Assembly (NCBI GenBank): GCA_015066105.1
Contig: SVOY01000016.1
Coordinates: forward strand, 1-55,294
DNA: 55,294 nucleotides
DNA from: Oscillospiraceae bacterium
Lineage (GTDB): Bacteria; Bacillota; Clostridia; Oscillospirales; Acutalibacteraceae
Direction: 5' to 3'
Shown here: positions 41,856 through 50,418 of the stretch, piece by piece
Layout of the letters: the number at the start of each line of letters is the position of its first letter
How positions within the stretch are numbered: position 1 is the stretch's first letter
Program-made: the position numbers and the translations under genes
The notes under the pieces: generated by a model
The model's input: the letters and a program-made list of their open reading frames with translations, nothing else
What the model was told of the DNA's origin: nothing
Databases searched by the model: none

Positions 41856-42281
41856 ATGACGGTAACCTTCTTCGGTCACAAGGACACCCCAAAAGAAATT
41901 GAGCCGACCTTACGGACGACTCTTGTTGATTTAATCGAAAATCATAATGCAACTGTGTTTTATGTTGGCAACAACGGCAGTTTTGACACTATGGTACTCC
42001 GTCAGCTTGAGGACTTATCTCAAACCTACCCTATAACTTACAGCGTAGTTTTAGCTTATCTCCCCGGCAAGAAAAGTGAGTATGACGACTTCACTAACAC
42101 TATTCTCCCCGAAGGCATTGAAACCGTACCTAAACGCTTTGCAATATCTTACCGAAACAAGTGGATGATTCAGCAGTCTGATGTTGTTGTAACTTATGTT
42201 ACACACACCTACGGCGGTGCGTGGCAGTTTAAGGCTATGGCAGAAAGGCAAGGGAAGAAAGTAATTGAATTGAGTGAATGA
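41856..42281 (+). CDS. SLOG-superfamily (YpsA/LOG-like) Rossmann protein
   Basis: The 141-residue protein opens TVTFFGHKDTP, has VFYVGNNGSFDTMV (about 33-46), SVVLAYLPG and a C-terminal VVTYVTHTYGGAWQFKAMAERQGKKVIEL. This is the layout of SLOG domains (DprA/LOG/YpsA), which bind nucleotide ligands and appear in several proposed anti-phage systems. GGAGG lies 7 nt before the ATG. A broken copy of its 3' end lies at 42437-42505. Alone it has no effector domain, so it could be an enzyme or sensor. Confidence 0.75.
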   Translation: MTVTFFGHKDTPKEIEPTLRTTLVDLIENHNATVFYVGNNGSFDTMVLRQLEDLSQTYPITYSVVLAYLPGKKSEYDDFTNTILPEGIETVPKRFAISYRNKWMIQQSDVVVTYVTHTYGGAWQFKAMAERQGKKVIELSE

Positions 42282-42285
42282 AATG

Positions 42286-42310
42286 CCCCTGACTTTTTGA
42301 AGGTCAGGGG
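42286..42310 (+). terminator. GCCCCTGAC hairpin 3 (end of SLOG gene)
   Basis: Stem CCCCTGAC/GTCAGGGG with a TTTTTGAAG loop starts 4 nt past the SLOG stop. Confidence 0.7.
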
Positions 42311-42327
42311 TTGATGTTTAGCATAAC

Positions 42328-42426
42328 TTGCACCAATTTGCAAGTTAATTTGATAGTTTCTTGCACCTTTTAACAGGTTTTCAACATACTTATTTGCACC
42401 TTTTGATGTTTTACGACTTGTTTAAC
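42328..42426. repeat. 33-base period repeat, three units starting TTGCACC
   Basis: TTGCACC begins at 42328, 42361 and 42394, exactly 33 bases apart; the second and third units share TTGCACCTTTT. The rest of each unit has diverged. A multiple of three and the lysine-rich reading on the minus strand suggest decayed coding repeats; iteron-like binding sites are the other option. Confidence 0.5.
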
Positions 42427-42436
42427 CCAAATTCAA

Positions 42437-42505
42437 GGCGGTGCGGCACAGTTTAAGGTGTTGGCACAAAGGCAAGGGAAAACGGTAGTAAAATTGAGTG
42501 AATGA
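42437..42505 (+). pseudogene. Remnant of a second SLOG gene (last 22 codons)
   Basis: This stretch reads GGAAQFKVLAQRQGKTVVKLSE-stop, matching the end of the gene at 41856-42281 (GGAWQFKAMAERQGKKVIELSE) at 16 of 22 residues, with the same GAATGAAAT around the stop. Nothing upstream continues the frame. It is the leftover of a tandem duplication after deletion. Confidence 0.8.
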
Positions 42506-42571
42506 AATCTGTTCTTGACCGCTTGCATTTTTAATGCTACACTATTATTAAATAAACAAAAGGAGATTCGT

Positions 42572-43321
42572 ATGGGTTTGCTTGACTTTGTAAAACAACT
42601 GCCTACATTAAACGAGCTTAAGGGCAGTTTCGGAGAGCAGTTAACAAAATATTACTCCAAAATAATGAATGACACCTTTATTTTGCACGACATTCTCATT
42701 GAAGGTGCAGAAGGATACACATCACAGATTGACTTGATAATGATTGGTGTAAAAGGTTTATATGTTATAGAGGTCAAAAACTATGAGGACGCTCGAATTT
42801 ACGGAGACGGAAATAAAAACAAATGGTACTATTACCGTGGCGGCAAAAAATATGAAATTTATAATCCAATAAAACAAAACAAAAAGCATATCGAATATCT
42901 AAAAAGGTTTTTAAGTGATTTTGACGATGTACCTTGTTTTTCTATAATTACAATGTTGTGTGATGATTTTAAGGTTACAAACATAAATAATAACCCTCAA
43001 GAATGCACAACTGTGGTTTGCAGTTCTTTACTTGCAATGGACAGAGGAATAAGGCTTATTGCCAAAGATAAACCCGTAGTTTTTGATGAACAAAAGAAAA
43101 CGGATATATACGATTTCATTATGAATAATCAGTTGTCAGGTAAAGAAGCCCGAAAAGAACACAAAGAAAATGTAATTGCTTACAAAAAATCTTTAGACGA
43201 TATGAAAGAACAAAAGGTATGTCCCTACTGCAAAACAGAACTTGTTTTACGGCATGGAAAGTTCGGTGATTTTTACGGATGCACAAATTATCCGAAATGT
43301 AAATACACACTTAAAAAGTAA
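42572..43321 (+). CDS. NERD-domain nuclease-like protein with topoisomerase-type zinc finger
   Basis: In this 249-residue protein residues about 15-130 are a NERD domain: GSFGEQLTKYY, then QIDLIMIGVKGLYVIEVKNYE carrying D and ExK of the nuclease core. The C-terminus (about 215-249) is a C4 zinc finger CPYCKTELVLRHGKFGDFYGCTNYPKC like those of topoisomerase I. The pairing suggests DNA binding and cleavage. ATG at 42572 is chosen because AAAGGAG is 6 nt upstream; the longer frame lacks a site. NERD genes are frequent in mobile and defence regions. Confidence 0.87.
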   Translation: MGLLDFVKQLPTLNELKGSFGEQLTKYYSKIMNDTFILHDILIEGAEGYTSQIDLIMIGVKGLYVIEVKNYEDARIYGDGNKNKWYYYRGGKKYEIYNPIKQNKKHIEYLKRFLSDFDDVPCFSIITMLCDDFKVTNINNNPQECTTVVCSSLLAMDRGIRLIAKDKPVVFDEQKKTDIYDFIMNNQLSGKEARKEHKENVIAYKKSLDDMKEQKVCPYCKTELVLRHGKFGDFYGCTNYPKCKYTLKK

Positions 43322-43335
43322 AGTTAATACAGCAG

Positions 43336-43359
43336 CCCCTGACTTTTAACGGTCAGGGG
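43336..43359. terminator. GCCCCTGAC hairpin 4 (convergent NERD / nitroreductase)
   Basis: Stem CCCCTGAC/GTCAGGGG with loop TTTTAACG lies between the two convergent stops. Confidence 0.75.
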
Positions 43360-43370
43360 TTACTTATATT

Positions 43371-43889
43371 TTAAAACTCGTCATAAAATACAGTTTCGTT
43401 TATATCACGGAACTTGTAGTGCAAATCAAGGGGCTTTGCATCGTCGGCAGGGTACCCCATAACTATAAGTGCTGTAGGTTCAATATTTTCGGGGATGTTG
43501 AAGGCTTCGCACATTGCCTTCGGGTTAAAGTGCATTACCCAACAAGTACCAACGCCCTCATTCTGTGCGGCAAGCATTATATAGGTAGCAACTATGGTCG
43601 CATCCACAGGCGATGAAAGCGCACCGTCGTAAACACGCTTCCAACTTTCATCCTTGTTATGGCATACCAGCATAGCAGTAGGTGCATTAAAGTGGCATTT
43701 GGTACAGCCCTTGAGCTTTTCAATCGACTCATCTGTATTGAGGACAAGGATTCTCTGCGGCTGAAAGTTGCAACCCGTAGGTGCTTTGTGTGCCGCCGCT
43801 ATGATTTTATCCGTTACCTCTTTGGGAAGATGCTCCTGCTTGAAGCTTCGTACGGAATAACGCTCCGTAATCAGTTTTTCAAAATCCAT
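43371..43889 (-). CDS. Nitroreductase-family flavoprotein
   Basis: The 172-residue protein has FMN-binding RYSVRSF at the N-terminus (residues 9-15), an AAHKAPTGCNFQPQRI block (about 32-47) and a C-terminal GYPADDAKPL, all standard for NfsB/FRP-like nitroreductases that reduce nitro groups, quinones or flavins with NAD(P)H. ATG at 43889 follows AAAGGAG by 8 nt; the longer frame runs into the promoter. It is a single-gene unit between two module hairpins. Confidence 0.9.
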   Translation of the reverse strand: MDFEKLITERYSVRSFKQEHLPKEVTDKIIAAAHKAPTGCNFQPQRILVLNTDESIEKLKGCTKCHFNAPTAMLVCHNKDESWKRVYDGALSSPVDATIVATYIMLAAQNEGVGTCWVMHFNPKAMCEAFNIPENIEPTALIVMGYPADDAKPLDLHYKFRDINETVFYDEF

Positions 43890-43922
43890 AGTGTTACTCC
43901 TTTGCTTTTGTTTATAGGAATG

Positions 43923-43951
43923 ATTATAGCATATCATAGCAATGCTTTCAA
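43923..43951 (-). promoter_or_regulatory. Module promoter of the nitroreductase gene
   Basis: On the minus strand TTGAAA, 17 bp ending ATGC, then TATAAT, 34 nt before the ATG and 16 nt after the terminator at 43968-43995. Confidence 0.75.
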
Positions 43952-43967
43952 CCAAAAGCAGAAAAAT

Positions 43968-43995
43968 GCCCTGACTTTCATAAGAAGGTCAGTGG
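43968..43995 (-). terminator. GCCCCTGAC hairpin 5 (end of MATE gene), partly decayed
   Basis: GCCCTGAC (43968-43975) faces GTCAGTGG (43988-43995). One C is lost and one G is changed to T relative to the other copies, so the stem is weaker. Confidence 0.6.
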
Positions 43996-44001
43996 TTAAG
44001 G

Positions 44002-45390
44002 TTAATTGCTTGTTTCAACCTTAGCAATTTCCTTTTTTATCTCTCTGTAAACTGTCAAGCGCATTGTAAGATAGCAGGCCGCACCGCCCAAAACATTAGA
44101 AATCGGCTCAGCCATAAACACGCCCATAACGCCTAATCCCATTCGCGGAAGTAAAAGTGTAAGCGGTACTACGATTATCGCCTTGCGAAGAAGAGAGAAA
44201 AATACAGCGTGCTTTGCATCGCCCAAGGCCTGGAAGGTTGACTGACCTGCGAACTGTAATGACATAAACACGAAGCCGAAGAAGTAAATTTTCATCGCTT
44301 CAATGCCAAGCTCCGCCATCTGCACATCGTCGGAAAAGATACCGAACCAAAAGCTCGGGAATAAAATCACAAGCAGCCATGCCACTAATGTGTAAGCTGT
44401 ACCGATTAAGGTGTTGAAGCGGATACCTGAGCGTACTCTGTCAAGTTTTCTTGCTCCGTAATTGAAGCTGACAACAGGCTGTGCACCGGTTACTATACCC
44501 ATAACGGGAAGCATAAAAATCTCACGCACAGAGTTTGTTACGGTCATAATTCCGATGTATAAATCTCCGCCAAATGTCTGTAAGGTTGTATTACACGCCA
44601 CCTGAACAAGGCAAGTAGTACCCTGCATAATAAAATTTGATATACCGAGCCTACAGATATCTTTGGTGATATTTTTGCTGATTCTTATATTGTCACGGCG
44701 TAAGGGAATGATTGCTTTTTTGCCTGCAAGAAAGCGAAGAACCCAAAGTGCAGAAACAGCCTGACTGATTATTGTTGCCAATGCGGCACCTGCAACACCC
44801 ATATTCAGTCCGAAGATAAAAAGAGGGTCAAGAACTATATTGCAGACAGCACCGATAGTAACCGACCACATACCGATTTTAGGGAAGCCCTGAGCATTGA
44901 TATAGCTGTTCATTCCCGTAGCAATCATAGAAAAGACTGTACCGAGAAGATAAACATCAAGATATTCCTTGGCATAGATATAAGACTCCTCACCGGCACC
45001 AAAAGCAAAAAGAATAGGTTTTGTAAAAGCATATCCTGCCACTGTTAAAATCAAAGAACTGCACAGCAATAAAGCAAAGGAGTTACCAAGAATCTTGCCT
45101 GCGGTTTTCTCATCACCTTCACCACGCTTTATGGCAAAGAGAGGTACACCGCCGTTACCGAACAGAGCAGTAAAAGCCATAATCAGAGAAACAACAGGAA
45201 AGGTAAGTCCGACACCTGTCAGAGCCATACTGTTACCGTCACCCATATGACCGAGGTATATGCGATCCACAACATTATATAATAACTGAACAAGCTGAGC
45301 GACGGTCAGAGGTATCGCCTGAGCAACGATACACTTCCATACAGGACCTACTGAGAAGTCAGTTTTTGCAAAGTTTTTTACAGTTGACAT
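44002..45390 (-). CDS. MATE-family multidrug efflux transporter
   Basis: The 462-residue protein has about twelve membrane helices. The N-terminal AIPLTVAQLVQLLYNVVDRIYLGHMG (about 29-54) is the family opening, and the halves are internally similar (VTGAQPVVSFNYGA near 282). MATE proteins export drugs or metabolites with Na+ or H+. The ribosome binding site (GGAAG) is weak. It is transcribed from the module promoter at 45432-45460; neighbours give no substrate hint. Confidence 0.93.
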   Translation of the reverse strand: MSTVKNFAKTDFSVGPVWKCIVAQAIPLTVAQLVQLLYNVVDRIYLGHMGDGNSMALTGVGLTFPVVSLIMAFTALFGNGGVPLFAIKRGEGDEKTAGKILGNSFALLLCSSLILTVAGYAFTKPILFAFGAGEESYIYAKEYLDVYLLGTVFSMIATGMNSYINAQGFPKIGMWSVTIGAVCNIVLDPLFIFGLNMGVAGAALATIISQAVSALWVLRFLAGKKAIIPLRRDNIRISKNITKDICRLGISNFIMQGTTCLVQVACNTTLQTFGGDLYIGIMTVTNSVREIFMLPVMGIVTGAQPVVSFNYGARKLDRVRSGIRFNTLIGTAYTLVAWLLVILFPSFWFGIFSDDVQMAELGIEAMKIYFFGFVFMSLQFAGQSTFQALGDAKHAVFFSLLRKAIIVVPLTLLLPRMGLGVMGVFMAEPISNVLGGAACYLTMRLTVYREIKKEIAKVETSN

Positions 45391-45431
45391 TTGTTTTTTA
45401 CACTTCCGTTCAAATGCGAGGTTTCGGAATG

Positions 45432-45460
45432 ATTATAGCACTTAACCCCGAAACTTTCAA
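45432..45460 (-). promoter_or_regulatory. Module promoter of the MATE gene
   Basis: On the minus strand TTGAAA, 17 bp ending GTGC, then TATAAT, 42 nt before the ATG and 16 nt after the terminator at 45477-45504. Confidence 0.75.
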
Positions 45461-45476
45461 CCGAAGGCAAGAAAAT

Positions 45477-45504
45477 GCCCCTGACTTTTAAATGAAGTCA
45501 GGGG
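45477..45504 (-). terminator. GCCCCTGAC hairpin 6 (end of zinc-ribbon gene)
   Basis: Stem CCCCTGACTT/AAGTCAGGGG (about 10 bp), followed on the minus strand by CATTTTC. It lies 45 nt past the stop at 45549. Confidence 0.75.
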
Positions 45505-45548
45505 TTAAACTTTAGATGCGACAAATTGGAATTTGTAGACGCTTTCTA

Positions 45549-45752
45549 TTATTTGTTTTTTATTTTCTCTACATTCTCCAAGCAAATGGATACCTCTCCG
45601 CATTTGGGACAGATTGCCACTTTAGGTTGCTCCATCCTTCCACCCCACCATTTGTTTTCATCATCAGTCAACACTAACCCATAGGCTGCACCTTTAACTT
45701 TAATACCACAATTTTCAATCATTGCTATATTGCATCTAATACACTTACGCAT
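45549..45752 (-). CDS. Small zinc-ribbon protein
   Basis: The 67-residue protein has CIRC at residues 4-7 and CPKC near residue 48, two paired cysteine knuckles that would hold one zinc. Similar small proteins are annotated as nucleic-acid-binding but have no known role. ATG at 45752 follows GGAGG by 5 nt; the longer frame has no site. Confidence 0.75.
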   Translation of the reverse strand: MRKCIRCNIAMIENCGIKVKGAAYGLVLTDDENKWWGGRMEQPKVAICPKCGEVSICLENVEKIKNK

Positions 45753-45838
45753 AATGACCTCCAAATTCTTATTTATCAATCTGATTATATCACACTATCA
45801 GCACAGCATTATACCGCTTTTTCGGGTTCAGATACTCA

Positions 45839-46801
45839 TTACTTTTTTGTTTCTGCTATTTTGTCAAACAGTTCAGAACACGCTATTGTAACCTTCCACG
45901 GAACAACAGGGCTTTCGATTTCACCTGAATTAATGCATCTTATAGCTTCGCTGATTTCATAAGTGAAGCCATTTACCGTTTCTTTATCTTCAAAATGTTC
46001 CTTGATATTTCTGGAAATATCATATAAAAAGCATTCGCTTGAATGATGGGGATTCGGGATAACGATCTTTCCGTGTTTTCCGTATATTATCATTTTATCG
46101 TCAATAGAGGTCATAATAGATGCTGCCAAATCTGCCAAGGTGTGCTCAAATTCAATACTGATATGATTATTGGTATCTACACCGCTGTCACTCCATGTAG
46201 CAGAAACATTCATATTTTTTATTTCCTGTTCAATCAGATACGTAGTAATTTCATAGGCGTAAACCGTAATATCTTTTGCTGCACCGCCACCAAGCAATGG
46301 GTTAAAGAAACGGTTACTGTTATCTTCGGCAGCCTTAAAACCGATTGAAAACTGTGAGATTTCAGGAATACCGATTTCGCCGTTATCTATCCACATTTTT
46401 GCCTTGTTGACGGCAGGTAAAAAACGGCTCCACATAGCCTCCATAACGAAAACCTTATTTTTAGCAGCTGCTTCAAAAACCTTTTGCGCTTCATCTGAAT
46501 TCTGAAACATAGCTTTTTCGCATAATACAGGAATACCTCTTTCAACGCACATCATTGTAAGACGGTAATGGTCATTGTTTGTAACAGCAATATATACGCA
46601 GTCAGGTTTTTCAGCTTCAAGCATTTCTATATAACTATCGTAATATTTATTTATGCCGTGCTTAGTCGCAAGGTCTTTTGCCCTGTCATAGCTTTTACTT
46701 GAAATTGCACATACTTCACAGTTATCAAGTAGTGCTACTGCTTCACAAAACTTATTTGCAATTTTAGCTGCACCCATAATACCAAAACGAAAATTACTCA
46801 T
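45839..46801 (-). CDS. Gfo/Idh/MocA-family NAD(P)-dependent oxidoreductase
   Basis: The 320-residue protein has a Rossmann start FRFGIMGAAKIANKF (4-18) and the catalytic-region VLCEKAMF (EKxxx, about 91-98), typical of sugar or inositol dehydrogenases of this family. The substrate is unknown. ATG at 46801 has AGGAG 7 nt upstream; the longer frame covers the promoter region. A TG-n-TATAAT-like extended -10 lies near 46840. It is a single gene. Confidence 0.9.
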   Translation of the reverse strand: MSNFRFGIMGAAKIANKFCEAVALLDNCEVCAISSKSYDRAKDLATKHGINKYYDSYIEMLEAEKPDCVYIAVTNNDHYRLTMMCVERGIPVLCEKAMFQNSDEAQKVFEAAAKNKVFVMEAMWSRFLPAVNKAKMWIDNGEIGIPEISQFSIGFKAAEDNSNRFFNPLLGGGAAKDITVYAYEITTYLIEQEIKNMNVSATWSDSGVDTNNHISIEFEHTLADLAASIMTSIDDKMIIYGKHGKIVIPNPHHSSECFLYDISRNIKEHFEDKETVNGFTYEISEAIRCINSGEIESPVVPWKVTIACSELFDKIAETKK

Positions 46802-46920
46802 ATAAATTCTCCTGAATAATAAATTTTTAATTATCGAAATGATTATATCACATCTCCAACAAAAATACCACAAAAAAAATACCGCCAAGGAATATCCTGA
46901 TTCCTCAGCGGTGTTTACGT

Positions 46921-47574
46921 TTATCTGACTATGGAAGAATGACTATAAATATAAAACTCTTCCTGGCTTGGCATCCACTTCTTTTCCTTTGGCGGGAAGG
47001 TCTTGTCAAAAGCCTCTACTGCGGCAGTGTCCTCACAGCAGTCGGCGGCGGTACTCGGAATATACATCCACTTTTTGTCGTCAAGAGCTCCGGGGTGGAG
47101 CTCACAGACAAGAAGAGCCGTCGGGAAGTTGCCGTCAACAACAAAGCTGACATTTTTCCTTTTACAGCTTACAAAACCTCGGCTGACATAATTACCCGGA
47201 TTGCCGAAATTGATATTCACATCGTAGCCCATTTTGCAGGCAACTTCAAATGAATGCTCAATCAGAAGCTTACCGAGCTTCTGTCTCTGATACTCCGGTG
47301 CTACACAAAGAGGTCCGAAGGAAAGAATCTCTTTCCTTTTTCCGTTCCGGTCCTCAAGCCAGGCCTTCGTGTACATAATGTTACCTATAATTTTGCCGTC
47401 CTTTTCAAGAACAAAGGCAAGTTCAGGAATAAAGTCGGGATGATTTCGCATTTTGTGTACAAAATAATGCTCATCGGCACCGGGCTTATAAACATTCCAG
47501 AACGCCTCTCGGGTGAGTTCTTCTACTGCTCTGTAGTCATTTTCAGTTTCTAAACGTATCGTCAAATTGTTCAT
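46921..47574 (-). CDS. GNAT-family N-acetyltransferase
   Basis: The 217-residue protein has a GNAT core with the acetyl-CoA loop VAPEYQRQKLGKLLIEHSF (Q/RxxGxG/A region, about 92-110) and the following strand and helix. The layout resembles YhbS-type enzymes. The acceptor is unknown. AAAGGA precedes the ATG. About 160 bases separate it from the alcohol dehydrogenase gene. Confidence 0.9.
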   Translation of the reverse strand: MNNLTIRLETENDYRAVEELTREAFWNVYKPGADEHYFVHKMRNHPDFIPELAFVLEKDGKIIGNIMYTKAWLEDRNGKRKEILSFGPLCVAPEYQRQKLGKLLIEHSFEVACKMGYDVNINFGNPGNYVSRGFVSCKRKNVSFVVDGNFPTALLVCELHPGALDDKKWMYIPSTAADCCEDTAAVEAFDKTFPPKEKKWMPSQEEFYIYSHSSIVR

Positions 47575-47737
47575 TTTTAAATCCTTTCATAAATCGTGAC
47601 GCTCAAAATACGAGAGGATTGCGAGAATGTATTTGCAAACCTCCCGTTTACATTACACTCTCCGTTTTTCTGATTGTCTTTCTCAAAAAGCAATCTCCTT
47701 TAATAAAAATTTTTATAATCAAGCCCGAAGGCAGGAT

Positions 47738-48775
47738 TTACTCATTAATAATCGCAATCTTAATAACCCCGTCGAGCTTATTCTCAAAAATATCATAAGC
47801 CTTTTCGATATCCTTAAGAGCGATTTTGTGGGTTATAAGAGGTGTGGTGTCAATCTTGCCCTCAGCAATAAGTGAAAGGATTTCATCACAGTCACAGCCG
47901 TCAACACCACCCGTTTTAAAGATAAGATTCTTGCCGTACATATCGGGAAGAGGTAAGGTCTGGGCCTTATCGTAAAGAGCAACCACCGTAACAACAGCGT
48001 TAGGTCTTGCACACTCCCAGGCAAGACGGAAGGTATCCTCTGCACCCGCGACCTCGAGTACAACATCAGCACCGCCGTGGTCAGAGTTTGCGAGTACGAA
48101 CTCCTTGCAATTTTCAGGCTCGCAGACAAGAACTTCGGGATAGTGACTCTTCACAAAATCAATGCGGTTCTTATCCTTTTCGCAGACGATAATACGCTTG
48201 GGATTTTTCAGCATAGTGCAAAGGAGAGTACAGATACCCGTAGGACCTGCTCCGATAATAAGCACAGTATCGTCCTCTGTGATTTCGGAAATGCGTGTCG
48301 CCCAGAAGCCTGTAGCAAGAACATCACCCACAAAAAGAGCCTGCTCATCACTGACACTGTCGGGGATTTTGTTAAGTCCCATATCAGCATAAGGCACTCG
48401 CACAAACTCTGTCTGCCCGCCGTCAATACGGCAACCAAGTGCCCAACCGCCGTTCTTGTCGGTACAGTTATTTACAAAGCCTTTCTTGCAGAAAAAGCAC
48501 TCTCCACAGAAGGTTTCAACATTGACGGTAACTCTGTCTCCGGGCTTCACCTTTGTGACATTGCTACCAACACTCTCGACGATACCAACCATTTCGTGAC
48601 CGACAGTAATCCCGGGAACAGCACGAGGTACAGAGCCGTGCTTGATATGTAAGTCACTTGAGCAGATACTGCTCATAGTCACCCTGACAATAGCGTCACG
48701 GGGGTCGATGAGTACGGGTTTGGGTTTGGTGGTGAGTTCAAATTTGTTGTGGTGTTTGTAGGTGTAAGCTATCAT
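47738..48775 (-). CDS. Zinc-dependent alcohol dehydrogenase (MDR superfamily)
   Basis: The 345-residue protein has C38 in ICSSDLH and the GHEMVGIVESVG block (about 58-69) for catalytic zinc, and structural-zinc cysteines in CGECFFCKKGFVNNC. IIGAGPTGIC (about 174-183) binds the nucleotide. It is of the glutathione-independent or threonine/sorbitol-dehydrogenase-like type. AGGAG lies 7 nt before the ATG. It is the leftmost gene before the AT-rich terminal region. Confidence 0.93.
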   Translation of the reverse strand: MIAYTYKHHNKFELTTKPKPVLIDPRDAIVRVTMSSICSSDLHIKHGSVPRAVPGITVGHEMVGIVESVGSNVTKVKPGDRVTVNVETFCGECFFCKKGFVNNCTDKNGGWALGCRIDGGQTEFVRVPYADMGLNKIPDSVSDEQALFVGDVLATGFWATRISEITEDDTVLIIGAGPTGICTLLCTMLKNPKRIIVCEKDKNRIDFVKSHYPEVLVCEPENCKEFVLANSDHGGADVVLEVAGAEDTFRLAWECARPNAVVTVVALYDKAQTLPLPDMYGKNLIFKTGGVDGCDCDEILSLIAEGKIDTTPLITHKIALKDIEKAYDIFENKLDGVIKIAIINE

Positions 48776-48854
48776 AGTGGTACTCCTGTTGGAAAGATAT
48801 GGTATTTTGTACTTAATGTTTTATAACCGTAATCAACTCTAAAACGAATAACTA

Positions 48855-50354
48855 TTATTGTTTTGGAATTATTCCTGAAGCTACAAAATCATCAATTGAA
48901 GTTCTTATCAAACGTCTGCACTTATCTTCAAATCGAACGACCGATGGTATTTTAGATGCACTAGACTCTTTAAACAGTAAATCATCAAACAAGCCCATAT
49001 CATACCACTCTGTTTCGTTGTCTCTTTTTTTATTTAAAGAAACAAAAATATTATGCCCACGGAATGCAAATAGCTCTAAGTCTCTAAAATTTGTAATTTT
49101 AATATTACTTTTAATATATCTTGCTTCCTCAGAATCCGGATTTATATTTAATTGATTAAAGACTTGCTGATAAATTTGCCGTTTACTGATATATGCATCT
49201 TCTAATAAGGCAACAATACCAAATGTATTCTCTCTATTTATAGTTGTTGCCTCATCGTTAAAAGGATAATACAAGCCGTTATTAAAATCTGTGGTACGAT
49301 TATAGGCTTGTATAACATATTTTGCATACATTGATATTGTATCATTAATTTCTTTTGCTTTAAATTTTCTGATATCCAATTTAGGTGTAGAAAGTTTTGT
49401 ATCAATAAAACAAAATTGCTTGCCACATCTAATTAAAACATCGGGTGTATCTATATTGTTTTTTCCTTTTTTATATGAGGTTTCAGGCAAAACCTCGTCA
49501 TATACAGAACACTCCTTAAATATTGTTTCTATATAAGTTTGCGCTACTTCTTTGCCTATTTTCTCTCTAATCGTATTGTTATTAAATGTAACTCTAGTTA
49601 ACAACGATTCTGTTACTGCATCAATAACCAAATATGGTAAAGGCAAAAAAATTAAACCTTGCTGCTCTATAAAGGGAAAAGGATGCAAATAATTGAATCC
49701 AAATATTACATTTTCAAAATTTTCTTCAATTTTATCACTCTGTATTCTTTTATATTCTTCACGTGATTTCATTAAGAATTTCACAGTATTCATGTATTTA
49801 ACACATAAAGTACGCACTATAGAAGAAGTATTATTTTTAAAACTTGCATAGAAAAAAATAAGAACAGCAAAATCTCTAAAATCTGAATATTCTGTTCCTT
49901 CAAAAAATTTTGAGAAAATATGCTTCATATCAATACGGTCATTAGAAAAATCCCAAAAATAATCGTATCTATATAGCCTGTCCAAAATATTTTCTTGAGA
50001 TTTAAATTGTTGTAATGCAGTAACCATAATAAACGCATTTACAAAATCAATATTTTTTTGTTTTTTTAAGAAAGGATGTTGATAATTGCGAATATCGTTT
50101 ATCATATCTATAAACTTTTTTATATTTTTTCCTTTAAAACTTTTATTTGCGATGGGAGCATCCGCAAACAATGCTAATTCGGCAAAAGTTTCAAGTTCCC
50201 ATGGATATATAGCATTCCTATTGCTCAAAATATCCATATGTGAATACTCCATAAGTTGTGTTGAATACTGTTGGCAAAGAAGCATTTTTTCCGTAAAAGG
50301 ATATTTTTTTAATTCTTTTACTATTTTATCCAATACATTCTTAGTTGTACACAA
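48855..50354 (-). CDS. Putative PD-(D/E)XK nuclease-like protein, 499 residues
   Basis: I recognise no named family. The C-terminal half has E269 (GKEVAQTY), TPD ending at D305 and FIDTK with D318-x-K320, spaced like the E...D...DxK core of PD-(D/E)XK nucleases of the restriction type; the N-terminal 260 residues are helical and lysine/asparagine-rich. The gene is much more AT-rich than its left neighbours. The start is TTG at 50354, with GAGAGGA 6 nt upstream; a downstream ATG at residue 24 is possible. It lies beside the methyltransferase operon but in a separate unit. Confidence 0.6.
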   Translation of the reverse strand: MCTTKNVLDKIVKELKKYPFTEKMLLCQQYSTQLMEYSHMDILSNRNAIYPWELETFAELALFADAPIANKSFKGKNIKKFIDMINDIRNYQHPFLKKQKNIDFVNAFIMVTALQQFKSQENILDRLYRYDYFWDFSNDRIDMKHIFSKFFEGTEYSDFRDFAVLIFFYASFKNNTSSIVRTLCVKYMNTVKFLMKSREEYKRIQSDKIEENFENVIFGFNYLHPFPFIEQQGLIFLPLPYLVIDAVTESLLTRVTFNNNTIREKIGKEVAQTYIETIFKECSVYDEVLPETSYKKGKNNIDTPDVLIRCGKQFCFIDTKLSTPKLDIRKFKAKEINDTISMYAKYVIQAYNRTTDFNNGLYYPFNDEATTINRENTFGIVALLEDAYISKRQIYQQVFNQLNINPDSEEARYIKSNIKITNFRDLELFAFRGHNIFVSLNKKRDNETEWYDMGLFDDLLFKESSASKIPSVVRFEDKCRRLIRTSIDDFVASGIIPKQ

Positions 50355-50418
50355 CCGAAATCCTCTCCCTAAAAACTTTATTTATATCAATATCCCATTA
50401 CAATTGTACCTTTTGCGC

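Noticed and set aside
38398..45504. Integron-like attC cassette array made of the repeated hairpins
   Set aside because: No integron integrase is present; several hairpins lie between convergent genes, gene orientation is mixed and the sites act as plain terminators. The module idea is kept instead.
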